Shown piece after piece: positions 39,198 through 50,037 of a stretch of 64,000 nt of DNA. Each line of letters opens with the position of its first letter. The stretch's first letter is position 1. The stretch covers positions 6,200,001 through 6,264,000 of the forward strand of contig CP085629.1 of the NCBI GenBank assembly GCA_024704175.1, read 5' to 3'. The position numbers were made by a program, and so were the translations under genes. The notes beneath the pieces were generated by a model that had not been told where the DNA came from, ran no database searches, and saw only the letters and a program-made list of their open reading frames with translations. The stretch comes from Paenibacillus sp. P25 (GTDB lineage: Bacteria > Bacillota > Bacilli > Paenibacillales > NBRC-103111).

Positions 39198-40115
39198 TTA
39201 CACACGCAAAAACTTGCGCACCGACAAGGTACTTCCCCAAATCCCGATCAGGATGCCGATGCCGAGCAGGAGGCCCGTAACCTTCAGGCTCACCGCATCA
39301 AAAGGCAGCAGCTTGATCAGCAGCAAATTCAAATCCAGCTGGATCGAACGCATCATCTGCCAGTAGCCGTACAGCAGGATACCGGTCGGAATCAGCGAAC
39401 CGATAAATCCCAGCAGCGCTCCTTCAATAAAGAAGGGCCATCGTATAAAGGAATTGGTCGCGCCAACGAGCTTCATGATCGAAATTTCGCGGCGGCGCGC
39501 CACAATGGTGATCTTGATGGTATTGGAAATAAGGAACATGGCGGTCAGCGCCAGCGCCGCTACGAGCACGAGGCCGACATTGCGAACGATGGACGTTACT
39601 TTGAACATGGTTTCGACCGTGCCTTGTCCGTAGCTGACGCGGTAAATCGGCTTGTTGGGCTTGCCGTTGTTCAGCGCGCTGATCTGCTGCGCCACCGCCG
39701 CCACCTCGCGCGGTCGCGTCACATCCACCGTAAACGAATCGTTGAGCGGGTTATTGTCCCCGTCGAAGCCCTCGAGCAGCTGCTTGCCGCTTTCGCCCAG
39801 CTTCTCCCGCAGGAACTTCAGCCCCTCTTCCTTCGAAACGAACTGGACCTTGGCCACCTGAGGGATGGAGCCGATCTCATTTTGCAGCTGAGTGATCATG
39901 TCCTTCGAGGTATTCACTTCCAGATATACGCGGATTTCAACCTGCTGCTCGATCTGCTGCGCCAAATAATTGACATTGAGCGTGAGCAGCAAAAATACGC
40001 CCAAGATAAAGAGCGAAATGGCGATGGAGCTGATGGAGGCGAAGGACATCCAGCCGTTCCGGACGACATTCTTCCCGCCCTCCCGAAGGTGCCGTACGGC
40101 CGTACTAATCCTCAT
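39198..40115 (-). CDS. ftsX: Cell division protein FtsX
   Basis: 305 aa. ATG at 40115 (MRISTAVRHLREGGKNVVRN). Membrane half of the FtsEX complex: TM1 SIAISLFILGVFLLLTLNVN, a large extracellular loop (VEIRVYLEVNTSKDMITQLQ, VQFVSKEEGLKFLREKLGES), then three C-terminal helices of the FtsX permease domain (LVLVAALALTAMFLISNTIK, RRREISIMKLVGATNSFIRW, LIPTGILLYGYW). It reads in one frame with ftsE as given, but the natural ftsE stop lies 11 bp inside ftsX (see ftsE). Signals to the M23 hydrolase next door. Confidence 0.93.
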   Translation of the reverse strand: MRISTAVRHLREGGKNVVRNGWMSFASISSIAISLFILGVFLLLTLNVNYLAQQIEQQVEIRVYLEVNTSKDMITQLQNEIGSIPQVAKVQFVSKEEGLKFLREKLGESGKQLLEGFDGDNNPLNDSFTVDVTRPREVAAVAQQISALNNGKPNKPIYRVSYGQGTVETMFKVTSIVRNVGLVLVAALALTAMFLISNTIKITIVARRREISIMKLVGATNSFIRWPFFIEGALLGFIGSLIPTGILLYGYWQMMRSIQLDLNLLLIKLLPFDAVSLKVTGLLLGIGILIGIWGSTLSVRKFLRV

Positions 40116-40790
40116 AGCCGTAGTCCCCCTCGCTTCATCGCGGACAATCTTGCCTTCCTCGATAGCCAGTACCCGCTTACGGATCGTGTTCACGATCTCC
40201 TTGTTGTGTGTAGCCATTACGATAGTCGTGCCGCGGAAGTTGATCTCTTCCATCAGCTTCATAATTCCCCATGACGTATCCGGGTCCAAATTCCCGGTCG
40301 GTTCATCGGCGATAATGACCGAAGGATTATTGACTATTGCCCGGGCAATAGCAACGCGCCGCTGCTCGCCCCCGGACAGCTGAGTCGGAAGGGAATGGAT
40401 CTTATCCTTCAAACGGACCAGCTCCAGCACTTCCAGGGCCCGCTTCTTGATGATCTTCTTCGGCGCTTCGATAACCTCCATGGCGAAGGCCACGTTCTCA
40501 AACACGGTCAGCTTGGGCAGAAGCCGGTAGTCCTGAAAGATTACGCCGATATTGCGTCTAACGTATGGAATTTTGCGATGCTTGAGCTTTTCCAAGTTAA
40601 AACCGTTTACGAAAATGGTGCCTTTGGTCGGGCGTTCTTCTCTATACATCAACTTCATGAATGTCGATTTGCCTGCTCCGGACGGGCCTACGACGTAGAC
40701 GAACTCGTTGCGGTCCACCTTGACATTGATGCCCTTCAAGGCATGCGTTCCGTCCGGGTACGTTTTCCACACGTCTTGCATTTCAATCAC
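40105..40790 (-). CDS. ftsE: Cell division ATP-binding protein FtsE
   Basis: About 228 aa. GTG start 40790 with AGGAAGTG. ABC ATPase: Walker A VVGPSGAGKSTFMKLMYREE, Q-loop VIFQDYRLLPKL, signature LSGGEQRRVAIARAI, Walker B VIIADEPTGNLDP, switch His MATHNKEIV. As given, the frame runs straight into ftsX (EARGTTAMRIST), which looks like a fusion. Adding one G to the G run at ~40125 gives the normal FtsE ending RDEARGDYGYED and a TAG (40107-40105) that overlaps the ftsX ATG. I therefore annotate two genes. Drives FtsX and the M23 hydrolase during division. Confidence 0.92.
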
Positions 40791-41128
40791 GGTATCACTT
40801 CCTGAATGGATTACGATGCTGTCCCCTGCCGCTCTGGCTGACTGGATTCGGGATGTACGGCGAAAAAGGGCATATTTTATCCCAGACTTTAATAGTTCGA
40901 CATAAAAGCTTAAAATCCTTTAGCGTTCCTATATTTTCTGCGGCTTTTTCACGGAATGGAGGATTTTCGCAGGGAAGGCGGCTGTTGTCGAATGAAGGCA
41001 GGAGGGAGAGGAATGTTCTATCGGTACCGCTTACAAGGGATACGAAAATCGCAGGAAAGTCGGCGGGACCCGCCGCATAAAGTGATAGTACGAGCTTGCT
41101 GATTGTTCTGTAAAAAGGAGAACCTTTC
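40791..41128. other. Intergenic region between ftsE and the VanW gene
   Basis: 338 bp without a convincing gene. On the minus strand TGTCGA-17 bp-TAAAAT (about 40902-40874) could be the ftsE promoter. A clear AAAAAGGAG ribosome site for the VanW gene is at the right end. Nothing else seen. Confidence 0.4.
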
Positions 41129-42663
41129 ATGGCCTTGTTCAAATTCCCGTTCCGCCCTATATGGATGTTAATCCCGATGCTCGCTCTCCTGGCGTCCGCG
41201 CTGATTTCGATAGCCGTCTACGGCAGTATCCCCCGGGCGCCCGCAGGGCTCAAGGTGGAGGATTGGGCGGTCGGAGGCATGAATTACGGTGAATTCGAAC
41301 GCCAGCTGGCGGAGAAAAAGGCCCGGTCGCTGGAGCGACCGATTGCCTTGACAGTAAGCGGCGGCATCGGGGCGGGGACGCAGGTGAGGACCTTGCAGCG
41401 GCTTGGACTGCATACGGAGGAAGGGCAGATTCAGCGGCGGCTTCGCCAGCTCCGGGAGGGTTCGCCGTTCCGCCGGGCAGTGAACCGGTGGAAGGCGCGC
41501 AGCGGCGTGTGGGCTTGGCCCCGGGGCATAGCGGATGAGCCGCTGCAGGCCGCTTTACAGCAGGCTTTTCCGCAGGTTTACGCCCGGCGACCGGTTAATG
41601 CCAAGCGGATTTTTACGGAAAATGACACCATCAGCTATACCGCGGAAATGCCCGTGGAACGCGTCGATGAGAACAAGTCTGCGGGAACAGCTGGAGCCGC
41701 TGCTCCCCACGTGGGGCTCGCCCAAGTGGAGCTCCGGCCTTCCGCTATGCGGCGCGATTCGGCGCAAGGGGGCCTCCCGCGGGGCCAGGGAAGAACCCTG
41801 GCGGCGGGCAAACGCCATCCGCTGTCTCTCCCGTTCCGCTCCCCGTACCGATGCGGTCCATCCAACCGAAGATCACGGTCCAATCGCTGCAGACCCAAGG
41901 GATTGTCCGGAAAATCAGCGAATTTACCACGCAGTACCCGGTGAACACGGCGCCGGGTGTGAACAGCGAGGGCCGAGTCCATAACGTCCGCTCTACCGCC
42001 GCAACGATTCAGGATGTGCTGCTGAAGCCGGGGGAGGTCTTCAATTACGCCCCTTATATCGAGCAAACCGAGAAGACCTTCGGCTTTAAAGAAGCCCCCG
42101 TGATCGTAAACGGGAAGCTGGTGCCGGGTATCGGCGGCGGCATCTGTCAAGTTTCGTCCACGCTGTATAATGCGGTGCTGCGCGCTGGACTTGCCATTGT
42201 GGAGCGGCGAAGTCACTCGCTCCCGGTCAGCTATGTGCCTCTCGGGCAGGATGCAACATTCGCCAGCGGGCACATCAATTTCAAATTCAAGAACAGCACA
42301 GAGCATTACCTGCTGATCCGCACCATGTCAGATGACCGCTCGCTTACGGTCAAGCTGTTCGGGCAGACGCCGCAGAACCTCACCTACGACGTGGAATCCG
42401 TGACGGTCGAAACCCTGCGACCGCCGGTCAAATACGTACTGAACCCCGCCCTGCCTGCCGGAAAACAGGAGACGGTGGTCCAAGGCAAACCGGGTTATGT
42501 CGTAGAGACGTACCGGATTCAAAAGAAAAACGGCGTCGCCGTAAGCCGCGAACGGATTTCCCGCGACACCTATTCCGCGCAGCCCACCGTCGTTGCGGCC
42601 AATAACGGCACGGGAGGGGCCAAGACCGCTCTGCACCGGGTCCGGGAAGCAGCGATCCGCTGA
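41129..42663 (+). CDS. VanW-family protein with G5 domain
   Basis: About 511 aa. ATG 41129 behind AAAAAGGAG. An N-terminal membrane anchor (PIWMLIPMLALLASALISIA) is followed by a peptidoglycan-binding-4-like region (LKVEDWAVGGMNYGEFERQL), then the VanW domain: EFTTQYPVNTAPGVNSEGRV, LLKPGEVFNYAPYIEQTEKT, LVPGIGGGICQVSSTLYNAV and RRSHSLPVSYVPLGQDATFA. A G5 domain ends the protein (VETLRPPVKYVLNPALPAGK, DTYSAQPTVV). Exported, wall-associated; biochemical function unknown. The frame breaks near 41680 and 41845, so the middle ~55 residues are uncertain. Confidence 0.85.
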
Positions 42664-42708
42664 TTGAGGACGGAGTGAAGGGGCCGAATTTCCGATAAAC
42701 AACGTAAG

Positions 42709-42760
42709 AAAACCCCCGGTCACGCTGAAACCAGCATGCCCCGGGGGCTACCATCTTTTT
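42709..42760. terminator. Convergent terminator between the VanW gene and argH
   Basis: AACCCCCGG / CCGGGGGCT stem with an inner GCTG/CAGC pair, T-rich on both sides (AAAA before it for the minus strand, ATCTTTTTT after it for the plus strand). Confidence 0.75.
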
Positions 42761-42766
42761 TGAAAA

Positions 42767-44183
42767 TTAACGGCTTTTCACGAACAGCTCTTCAAACCAC
42801 GTGTTTGTCCGGTTCACCGCTTCTTCCGCGCGGGCGATCGCTTCGCTCACCTGGTTACCGGCCGTGCCGCCGTATACATTTCGGGCGTTGACCACACGCT
42901 CCGGCTGAAGCACATTATAAATATCCTGATCGAACAGCTTGGAGAACTGGTGGAACTCCTCGAGCTTCAAGTCGAGCAGGAACTTTTGATTTTGGATGCA
43001 GTACAGCACCGTCTTGCCGATCACTTCATGCGCCTGGCGGAACGGCATACCTTTGCCCACGAGATAGTCCGCAATATCCGTCGCGTTGGAGAAGTCCTGA
43101 TTGACCGCCTGGCGCATCCGGTCTTTGTTCACCTTCATCGTGCGGACCATCGGCGCAAAGAGTTGAAGCGCTCCTTGCAGTGTGCGAACCGTGTCGAACA
43201 TGCCTTCTTTGTCTTCCTGCATGTCCTTGTTATAAGCAAGCGGCGGCGACTTCAGCACGGTCAGGAGACCGAACAGGTTGCCGTAGACGCGGCCCGTTTT
43301 GCCCCGTACCAGCTCCGCCACGTCCGGGTTTTTCTTCTGCGGCATGATGCTGCTTCCGGTGCAGAACGCGTCATCCAATTCGATAAAATGAAACTCCGTG
43401 CTGGACCAGAGCACCAGCTCCTCGCAGAAGCGCGACAAATGCATCATGATGATCGACGCATTCGAAAGAAACTCGAGGATGAAGTCGCGGTCGCTGACCG
43501 CATCGAGCGAATTCTCGTAGACGCCGTCGAAACCGAGCTGCTTCGCCACGAAATGACGGTCGATCGGGAACGTCGTCCCCGCCAGCGCCCCGGCGCCGAG
43601 CGGCAAGCACGTTGATGCGCTTGTAGCTGTCCTGCAGGCGCTCCGCATCGCGCTGTAACATCGACACGTACGCCATCAGATGATGGGCGAACAGAATCGG
43701 CTGCGCCCGCTGCAGATGCGTGTAGCCCGGCAGAATCGTATCCAGATTCGCCTTGGCTTGTTCGATCAAGGCTTCCTGCAGCTTGCCGAGCAAGCCCACG
43801 AACTCGACCACCCGCTTGCGCACCACAGGTGCATGTCCGTCGCCACCTGATCGTTGCGGCTCCGGCCGGTGTGCAGCTTGCCGCCTACCGGGCCGACCTC
43901 GTCGATCAGCGCCTTCTCGATGTTCATATGGATGTCTTCGTCGCTGATGGAGAATTCCATCTCGCCGCGGCGGATCATCCCCTGCACCTTATGAAGGCCG
44001 TCCTTGATTTTATCCACGTCGTCCTGCGGCAGAATTCCGCATTTTCCAAGCATCGTCACATGGGCCAGGGTCGCCTTGGATGTCCTCTTCGGCCAGCTCT
44101 TTGTCGAACATGATGGAAGCCGTATATTCCTCCACCAGCTGGTCTGTTTTCTTCGTAAACCGTCCACCCCAAAGCTTTGACAC
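42767..44183 (-). CDS. argH: Argininosuccinate lyase
   Basis: About 471 aa. Splits argininosuccinate into arginine and fumarate, the last step of the pathway. GTG start 44183 (SKLWGGRFTKKTDQLVEEYT) behind GAGGGGAG. Conserved blocks: HTGRSRNDQVATDMHLW, LPGYTHLQRAQPILFAHHLM, and the fumarase/lyase signature GSSIMPQKKNPDVAELVRGK with the catalytic serine. The C-terminus is VNARNVYGGTAGNQVSEAIA. The frame breaks near 44075, 43825 and 43605; homology is continuous. Last gene of the arg operon. Confidence 0.92.
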
Positions 44184-44315
44184 GTCAGTTGCTCCCCTCT
44201 CGCGAATCCGATTCAAAAAAATAAACATTCGATTCCAATTATACACAATCTTAGGGTTTTCCACGAGCGGAAAACCCTAAGCAATAGCATTCATTATGCG
44301 ATTCGGCCGTTCAAA

Positions 44316-45553
44316 TTACTTGTTCGCGTTCTCGCGCACGCCGGCTTGTACGCGCAGACGCAGCGCGTTCAAACGGATAAAGCCCTTTGCATCGCCTTGG
44401 TCGTAAGCCTGGGTCGGATCGGCTTCCATCGTGGCGATGTGAGGATTGTACAAGCTGACCGGGCTCTTCACGCCGGCGGCAATAACATTGCCTTTGTACA
44501 GCTTGAGGCGCACCGTTCCGGTGACATTCTTCTGGCTTTCGGTAACCAGAGCCTGAATCGCAAGACGCTCCGGCGCGAACCAGAAGCCGTTATACACGAG
44601 CGAAGCATACTTCGGAATCAGTCCGTCGCGCAGATGCATCACTTCGCGGTCCATCGTCAGGGACTCGATCTTGCGGTGCGCGGTGAACAAGATGGCGCCG
44701 CCCGGTGTCTCGTATACGCCCCGGCTCTTCATGCCGACGAAGCGGTTCTCCACCATGTCGACGCGGCCGATGCCGTGCTTGCCGCCGAGCTCGTTCAGCT
44801 TCTCCATGATATGCGCGGAATCATGCGCTCGCCGTTAACGGCTACGCAGTTGCCCTGTTCGAACTCCAGCTCCACGTACTCCGCTTGATCCGGAGCGTCT
44901 TCCGGATCGGCGCTGAGCAGGAACATCTCTTTATTCTCCGGCGCGCTGGCGTCGAACCAAGGATCCTCGAGCACGCCGCTCTCATAGCTGATATGCAGCA
45001 GGTTGCGGTCCATCGAGTACGGTTTGGCGGCCGATGCCGTTACCGGAATGCCGTGCTTCTCGGCGTAAGCGATCATTTCCGCGCGTCCCGGGAACTGCTC
45101 GCGGAACTGCTCAAGACGCCACGGTGCGATCACTTCGATGTCCGGCGTCAAAGCCGCAGCGGTCAGCTCGAAGCGCACTTGGTCGTTGCCTTTGCCCGTT
45201 GCGCCGTGCGCAATCGCCGTTGCGCCTTCCGCGCGCGCGATCTCAACCATGCGCTTCGCGATCAATGGACGCGCGATGCTTGTGCCGAGCAGGTACTGGC
45301 CTTCATACAGCGCTCCCGCCTGGAACATCGGATAAATGAAATCGCGTGCGAACTCTTCGCGCAGGTCGTCGATGTATACCTTCGAAGCGCCCGTGTTCAG
45401 CGCTTTTTCCTCCAGGCCGTCGAGCTCCTCCTTCTGCCCGATGTCCGCGGTGAAGGCGATGATTTCCGCATCGTAGGTTTCCTTCAGCCATTTTAAAATA
45501 ATGGAGGTATCCAAACCGCCCGAATAGGCGAGAACGATTTTTTGCTTTGCCAT
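44316..45553 (-). CDS. argG: Argininosuccinate synthase
   Basis: About 412 aa. Condenses citrulline and aspartate using ATP. The N-terminal PP-loop is VLAYSGGLDTSIILKWLKET; also ATAIAHGATGKGNDQVRFEL, KPYSMDRNLLHISYESGVLE, then after a single frame break near 44812 HGIGRVDMVENRFVGMKSRG, YETPGGAILFTAHRKIES and VTGTVRLKLYKGNVIAAGVK. Spacing to argF is 82 bp and to argH 132 bp. Confidence 0.95.
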
Positions 45554-45635
45554 CTTGTTTCTTGCTCCCCTTCTCCTCTTGAATTGCCGATCCCTTCTTA
45601 CGAAAGACGGCCGGCTCGCCTAACACGGCGGCATA

Positions 45636-46592
45636 TTACATAATCGCGGCCATAATCGCCTTCTGAGCATGCAGACGGTTCTCCGCCTGATCGAAAATAA
45701 CCGAATTCGGCCCGTCAATGACGCCCTCCGACACTTCTTCCCCGCGGTGGGCCGGTAGGCAGTGCATGAACAGGTAATCCTTCTTCGCATATTTCACCAG
45801 CTCATCGTTCACCTGGTAGTTCTTGAACGCGAGCTCGCGCTCTTTCTGCTCGGCCTCGAAGCCCATGCTCGCCCATACGTCCGTATAGACGACGTCCGCA
45901 TCCGCGATCGCTTCTTTCGGATCCGTGCCGATGTAGATCGAAGCGCCCGATTTGGCGACTACTTCTTTGGAGCTCCGCAGCACTTCCGCATCCGGCTCAT
46001 AGCCTTCCGGCGTAGCCACCGCGAAATTCACGCCCAGCTTGGCCGCGCCCATGAGCAGCGAGTGCACCATGTTGTTCCCGTCGCCGATATAGGCTACTTT
46101 GAGGCCTTGGAGACGGCCCTTCTTCTCATAGATCGTCTGGTAATCCGCCAGCGCCTGGCAGGGATGGGACAGGTCCGTGAGTCCGTTAATGACCGGAACT
46201 GTCGCCCCTCTGGCCAAATCGATCACCGTGCGGTGCGCGAAGGTCCGGATCATGATGCCGTCCAGATATCTCGACATCGTTTGCGCCGTATCCCAAATCG
46301 ACTCGCCCCGTCCGATCTGCAGATCGTTCTTGCTGAGGAACAGCGCATGTCCGCCCAGCTGGTACATCCCCACTTCAAAAGACACCCGCGTGCGCGTAGA
46401 CGACTTCTCGAAAATCATGCCCAACGTCTTGCCCTTCAGCGGCTGATACACCTCGCCCGCCTTCTGCTTCTTCTTCAGCTCGATCGCGAGCTCGATCAAA
46501 TATTGAATCTCTTCCGGCGCGTAATCCACCAGTCCGATGAAATCGCGGCCTTTGAGCTGTATCGCCATATCCTGCTCTGCTGTGCCTGCCAT
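45636..46592 (-). CDS. argF: Ornithine carbamoyltransferase
   Basis: 318 aa, intact. Makes citrulline from ornithine and carbamoyl phosphate. Start ATG 46592 (MAGTAEQDMAIQLKGRDFIG) with AGGAG; the ATG six codons earlier lacks spacing. Carbamoyl-phosphate site KSSTRTRVSFEVGMYQLGGH, ornithine site SHPCQALADYQTIYE, YIGDGNNMVHSLLMGAAKLG and the active-site loop HCLPAHRGEEVSEGVIDGPN are present. Sits between argD and argG. Confidence 0.95.
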   Translation of the reverse strand: MAGTAEQDMAIQLKGRDFIGLVDYAPEEIQYLIELAIELKKKQKAGEVYQPLKGKTLGMIFEKSSTRTRVSFEVGMYQLGGHALFLSKNDLQIGRGESIWDTAQTMSRYLDGIMIRTFAHRTVIDLARGATVPVINGLTDLSHPCQALADYQTIYEKKGRLQGLKVAYIGDGNNMVHSLLMGAAKLGVNFAVATPEGYEPDAEVLRSSKEVVAKSGASIYIGTDPKEAIADADVVYTDVWASMGFEAEQKERELAFKNYQVNDELVKYAKKDYLFMHCLPAHRGEEVSEGVIDGPNSVIFDQAENRLHAQKAIMAAIM

Positions 46593-46645
46593 GGATGCAT
46601 CTCCTTTCAACTTTCCATTTTTTATATGCTACTCAGTCACTCCAG

Positions 46646-47836
46646 TTAAACGGCCGCGACCGAAGTTTGCGCGAGCACTCGGCAAACCGTGTCCAGACCG
46701 CGGTCCAAGTCCGCCTTTGAAATCAGCAGGCTCGGTGCGAGACGAATCACGTTCGGTCCGGCGCCAACCACCAGGACACCCTGCTCCTGAATGGTGGTGA
46801 TTAGTGCACCCGCCGATTGGTTCAGCTGAATACCGATCAAAAGACCCAGCCCGCGCACTTCCTCCACGAGCGGATTGCCGGCCAGCTTCTTTTGCAGCTC
46901 GCTCACGATGTAATCGCCCAGCTCCGCCGCCCGTTCGGACAGCTTCTCTTCCAGAATCGTTTCCAGCGTGGCCAGCCCTGCGGCGGTCGAAAGGTAGTTG
47001 CCGCCGAAGGTGGAGCCGTGGTCGCCGGCCGTGAACGCTTCGCGCAGCTTTTCCTTGCCCAGCATCGCGCCGATCGGAATCCCGCTTCCGAGGCCTTTGG
47101 CCAAAGTGAAAATGTCCGGCTCAATGCCGTAATGCTCGTAGGCGAACAGCTTGCCGGTCCGGCCCATGCCGGTCTGGATTTCATCGACGATGAGCAGCGG
47201 CCCATGCTGTTCGCACAGCTCGGCGACCTTTTGCACAAAAGCCTGGTCGGCCGGATTTACCCCGCCTTCCCCTGTACCATCTCCAGCATAATCGCGCAGG
47301 TGTTCGGCCCGATCGCCTTCTCGAGCGCTTCCGCATCGTTATAGGGGGCGTACTTGAAGCCCTCCGGCGGCGGCGAGAAGCCCTCCTTGACCTTATCCTG
47401 CCCGGTCGCCGTCAGCGTAGCCAGCGTCCGGCCGTGGAACGACATATGGAATGTGATGATTTCATAACGCTCGGGCTGGCCGGCCACCTTCTGAAAATAT
47501 CTCCGCGCCAGCTTGATAGCCGCTTCGTTCGCCTCCGCCCCGCTGTTGCAGAAGAACACCGCATCCGCGCAGCTGTTGTCCACCAGCGGCTTCGCCAGCT
47601 TCTCCTGATCCGGGATGTGGAACAGATTGCTCGTGTGCCACAGCGTATCCACCTGCGCCTTGAGCCGCTCCTTCACCTGCTTCGGCGCGTGGCCCAGATT
47701 CGTGACGGCGAGGCCGCACATGAGGTCGAGATACTCCTTGCCGTTCTCGTCCCAAAGCCTGCCTGCCTTCCCCTTTTACAAAAGCCAGCGGATACCGTGC
47801 GTAGTTGGGAAACAAAGCGTTATGAGCCTCTCCCAT
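46646..47836 (-). CDS. argD: Acetylornithine aminotransferase
   Basis: About 397 aa. PLP enzyme converting acetylglutamate semialdehyde to acetylornithine. Start ATG 47836 (MGEAHNALFPNYARYPLAFV) behind AAAGGAG. Conserved: FFCNSGAEANEAAIKLARRY, FHMSFHGRTLATLTATGQDK, LLIVDEIQTGMGRTGKLFAY, the PLP lysine in TLAKGLGSGIPIGAMLG, and DHGSTFGGNYLSTAAGLATL. Frame breaks near 47765 and 47262. Confidence 0.93.
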
Positions 47837-47878
47837 GTCGTTCACTCCTTTTATAATCAATGGATTCACATTAGACCT

Positions 47879-48668
47879 TTATCTGACGATACGCGTACCG
47901 ATCGAGCCTTCCTTCAGCGCCCGGCTCAGCACTCCCGGCTCCGAGCCGTTCACAATGACGACCTCACGCACCTTGCCTTGGATACACTGCACCGCGCCTT
48001 CACCTTCGGGATCATGCCGCCGTAAATTTCGCCGCTGGCGATCATTTCGTCGATTTCCTGCACCGTAACCGACGGAAGCACCTGCTTCTCGCCGTTCACC
48101 GTCTTCAAAATGCCCGGTACATCCGTCACCACAATCATCCGCTCGACACCGAGGTGCGAAGCAACCGCCCCGGCCGCCGTATCGGCATTGATGTTGTAAC
48201 GCTGTCCTCCGTCCGCCCCGATACCGACCGGCGCAATAACCGGCATGTAGCCCATCGCCACAATGCCTTGAATCAGTTCGGCGTTCACCTGCGTTACGTC
48301 GCCGACAAGGCCAACTTCATGCGCATTCGCCACAGGTACCGCTTGAATCAAGTGTCCGTCTACGCCGGACAGTCCGAGAGCCCGAGCGCCGGACAGCTGG
48401 ATTTTGCGGACGATCTCTTTATTGATCTGCCCGGCCAACACCATCTCGACCACGTCCAGCACGGCTTCGTTCGTTTTGCGCAGTCCGTTCACAAATTCCG
48501 TCTCAATGCCAAGCTTCCCGAGCGTGTCCGAAATCGCCGGGCCGCCGCCATGCACGATGACCGGGATAATGCCTTCCGCCTGCAGCTTCTTCAAATCCTC
48601 GAAGAACGCATCGGGCAGCGCCGCCAGGGTGCTTTGCCTCCGCATTTCATGACAAAACAGCTATTCAT
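47879..48668 (-). CDS. argB: Acetylglutamate kinase
   Basis: About 263 aa. Phosphorylates N-acetylglutamate. Start ATG 48668 (NSCFVMKCGG). The frame shifts near 48635 into STLAALPDAFFEDLKKLQAE. Amino-acid kinase motifs are IPVIVHGGGPAISDTLGKLG, LGLSGVDGHLIQAVPV, YNINADTAAGAVASHLGVER, MIVVTDVPGILK and EIYGGMIPKVKA. Another frame break near 48000 leads into GVLSRALKEGSIGTRIVR and the stop at 47879-47881. Confidence 0.92.
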
Positions 48669-48779
48669 CCGTACGCTTCCCCTTTTTAATCATGCGGGCA
48701 TTCCTTTTCGTTCTTGGCTCCGGAATGCCCTGCCAGGTTATCCCTCTATAAAAAGCTGCACTTATCCGGCGCCGGATGA

Positions 48780-50019
48780 TTAAGTCCGGTAAGCCGCATT
48801 AATCCGTACGTAATCGTAGGTGAGATCGCAGCCCCAGGCCGTTGCCGAAGCGCCGCCCATGTTCAGATCCACCTGAATCTGCACCAGCTCGCCCTTCAGG
48901 TAAGCTTCCGCTTTATCCTCGTCGAACTTGACCGGACGGGACTGCTCCAATACGGAGATATCGCCGATCCGGATATCCACCGTATTCACGTTGACCGGAT
49001 AACCGGCACGCCCCACCGCGGCGATGATCCGACCCCAGTTCGCATCCGCTCCGAAGCAGGCGGACTTCACCAGGCTCGAGCCGATCACCGTCTTCGCAAT
49101 CGCGCGGGCCGCATCACGCGAATCCGCTCCCGTCACCGTCACCTCGATCAGCTTCGTCGCACCTTCGCCGTCGCGGGCAATCGCCTTCGCCAGATGCTCG
49201 CTCACATGGCGGAACCCTGCCGCGAAGGCCTCCCAGTCCTCATGCTCCGGCTTCAAGGCGTGGTTTCCGGCAAGGCCGCTCGCCATCGCAACGACCATAT
49301 CGTTCGTGCTCGTATCACCGTCTACCGTGATCATGTTGAACGTCGAGTCCGTCACTTCGTTCAGAAGCTTCTGCAGCATAGCACTCTCGATGTTCGCATC
49401 CGTCGTAATGAATCCGAGCATCGTCGCCATGTTCGGATGGATCATCCCCGACCCCTTAGCGGCTCCGGCAATGTGAACCGTCTTGCCGTCTACCGTCAGG
49501 CGCACGCAAATCTCCTTCTTCACGAGATCCGTCGTCAGGATCGCCTGGCAAAAATCGTCCCCGCCATCCGCTTTGACGCTGGACGGCGCTTCTCTATGCC
49601 GCCCAGCACCTTCGGCATCGGCAGAAGCTCCCCGATGACGCCGGTGGACGTCACGCCGACCAAATGCTCCGCGAGGCCGAATGCCTTCGCGCAAGCTTCA
49701 CGCATCGCCCGCGCGTCGTCTTCGCCCTGCTGTCCCGTGCAGGCGTTCGCGTTCCCGCTGTTGACCAGCATCGCCTGCAGCTTGCCGCCGGCAAAGCAAT
49801 GCTTTCCTGGGTCACCTTAAGCGGCGCCGCTTGAAACTGATTCAGCGTATACACGCCCGCCGCATTCGCCGGCACCTCGCATACAATCACGCCGAGGTCG
49901 TGGCGCTGCGTTTTTTTCAACCCGCAATGCAGGCCTCCCGCTTGGAAGCCCTTCGGCGTTGTTACGGACCCTTCCGGCACGACTGCAAATTCGCTCGTCT
50001 TCGTAGCCATCTTCCCCAT
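48780..50019 (-). CDS. argJ: Bifunctional ornithine acetyltransferase / N-acetylglutamate synthase
   Basis: About 413 aa. Recycles the acetyl group between acetylornithine and glutamate. ATG 50019 with AAGGGG. The precursor is self-cleaved before the catalytic threonine in KGSGMIHPNMATMLGFITTD. Also GFQAGGLHCGLKKTQRHDLG, LVNSGNANACTGQQGEDDAR, VGVTSTGVIGELLPMPKV, ITVDGDTSTNDMVVAMASG, and the C-terminal RINAAYRT. Frame breaks near 49800 and 49590. Stop to argB start is 111 bp. Confidence 0.93.
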
Positions 50020-50037
50020 TCGTCCCCTTCCGACGCG

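Noticed and set aside
38745..40274. 509-codon open frame on the plus strand
   Set aside because: Antisense to the M23 peptidase and ftsX; no recognisable domain or ribosome site.
39198..40790. A single 530-residue FtsE-FtsX fusion protein
   Set aside because: The junction is restored to the normal overlapping stop/start by one G; other one-base breaks abound in this sequence.
40795..41142. 115-codon minus-strand frame upstream of ftsE
   Set aside because: No ribosome site or domain; it runs over the start of the VanW gene and the likely ftsE promoter.
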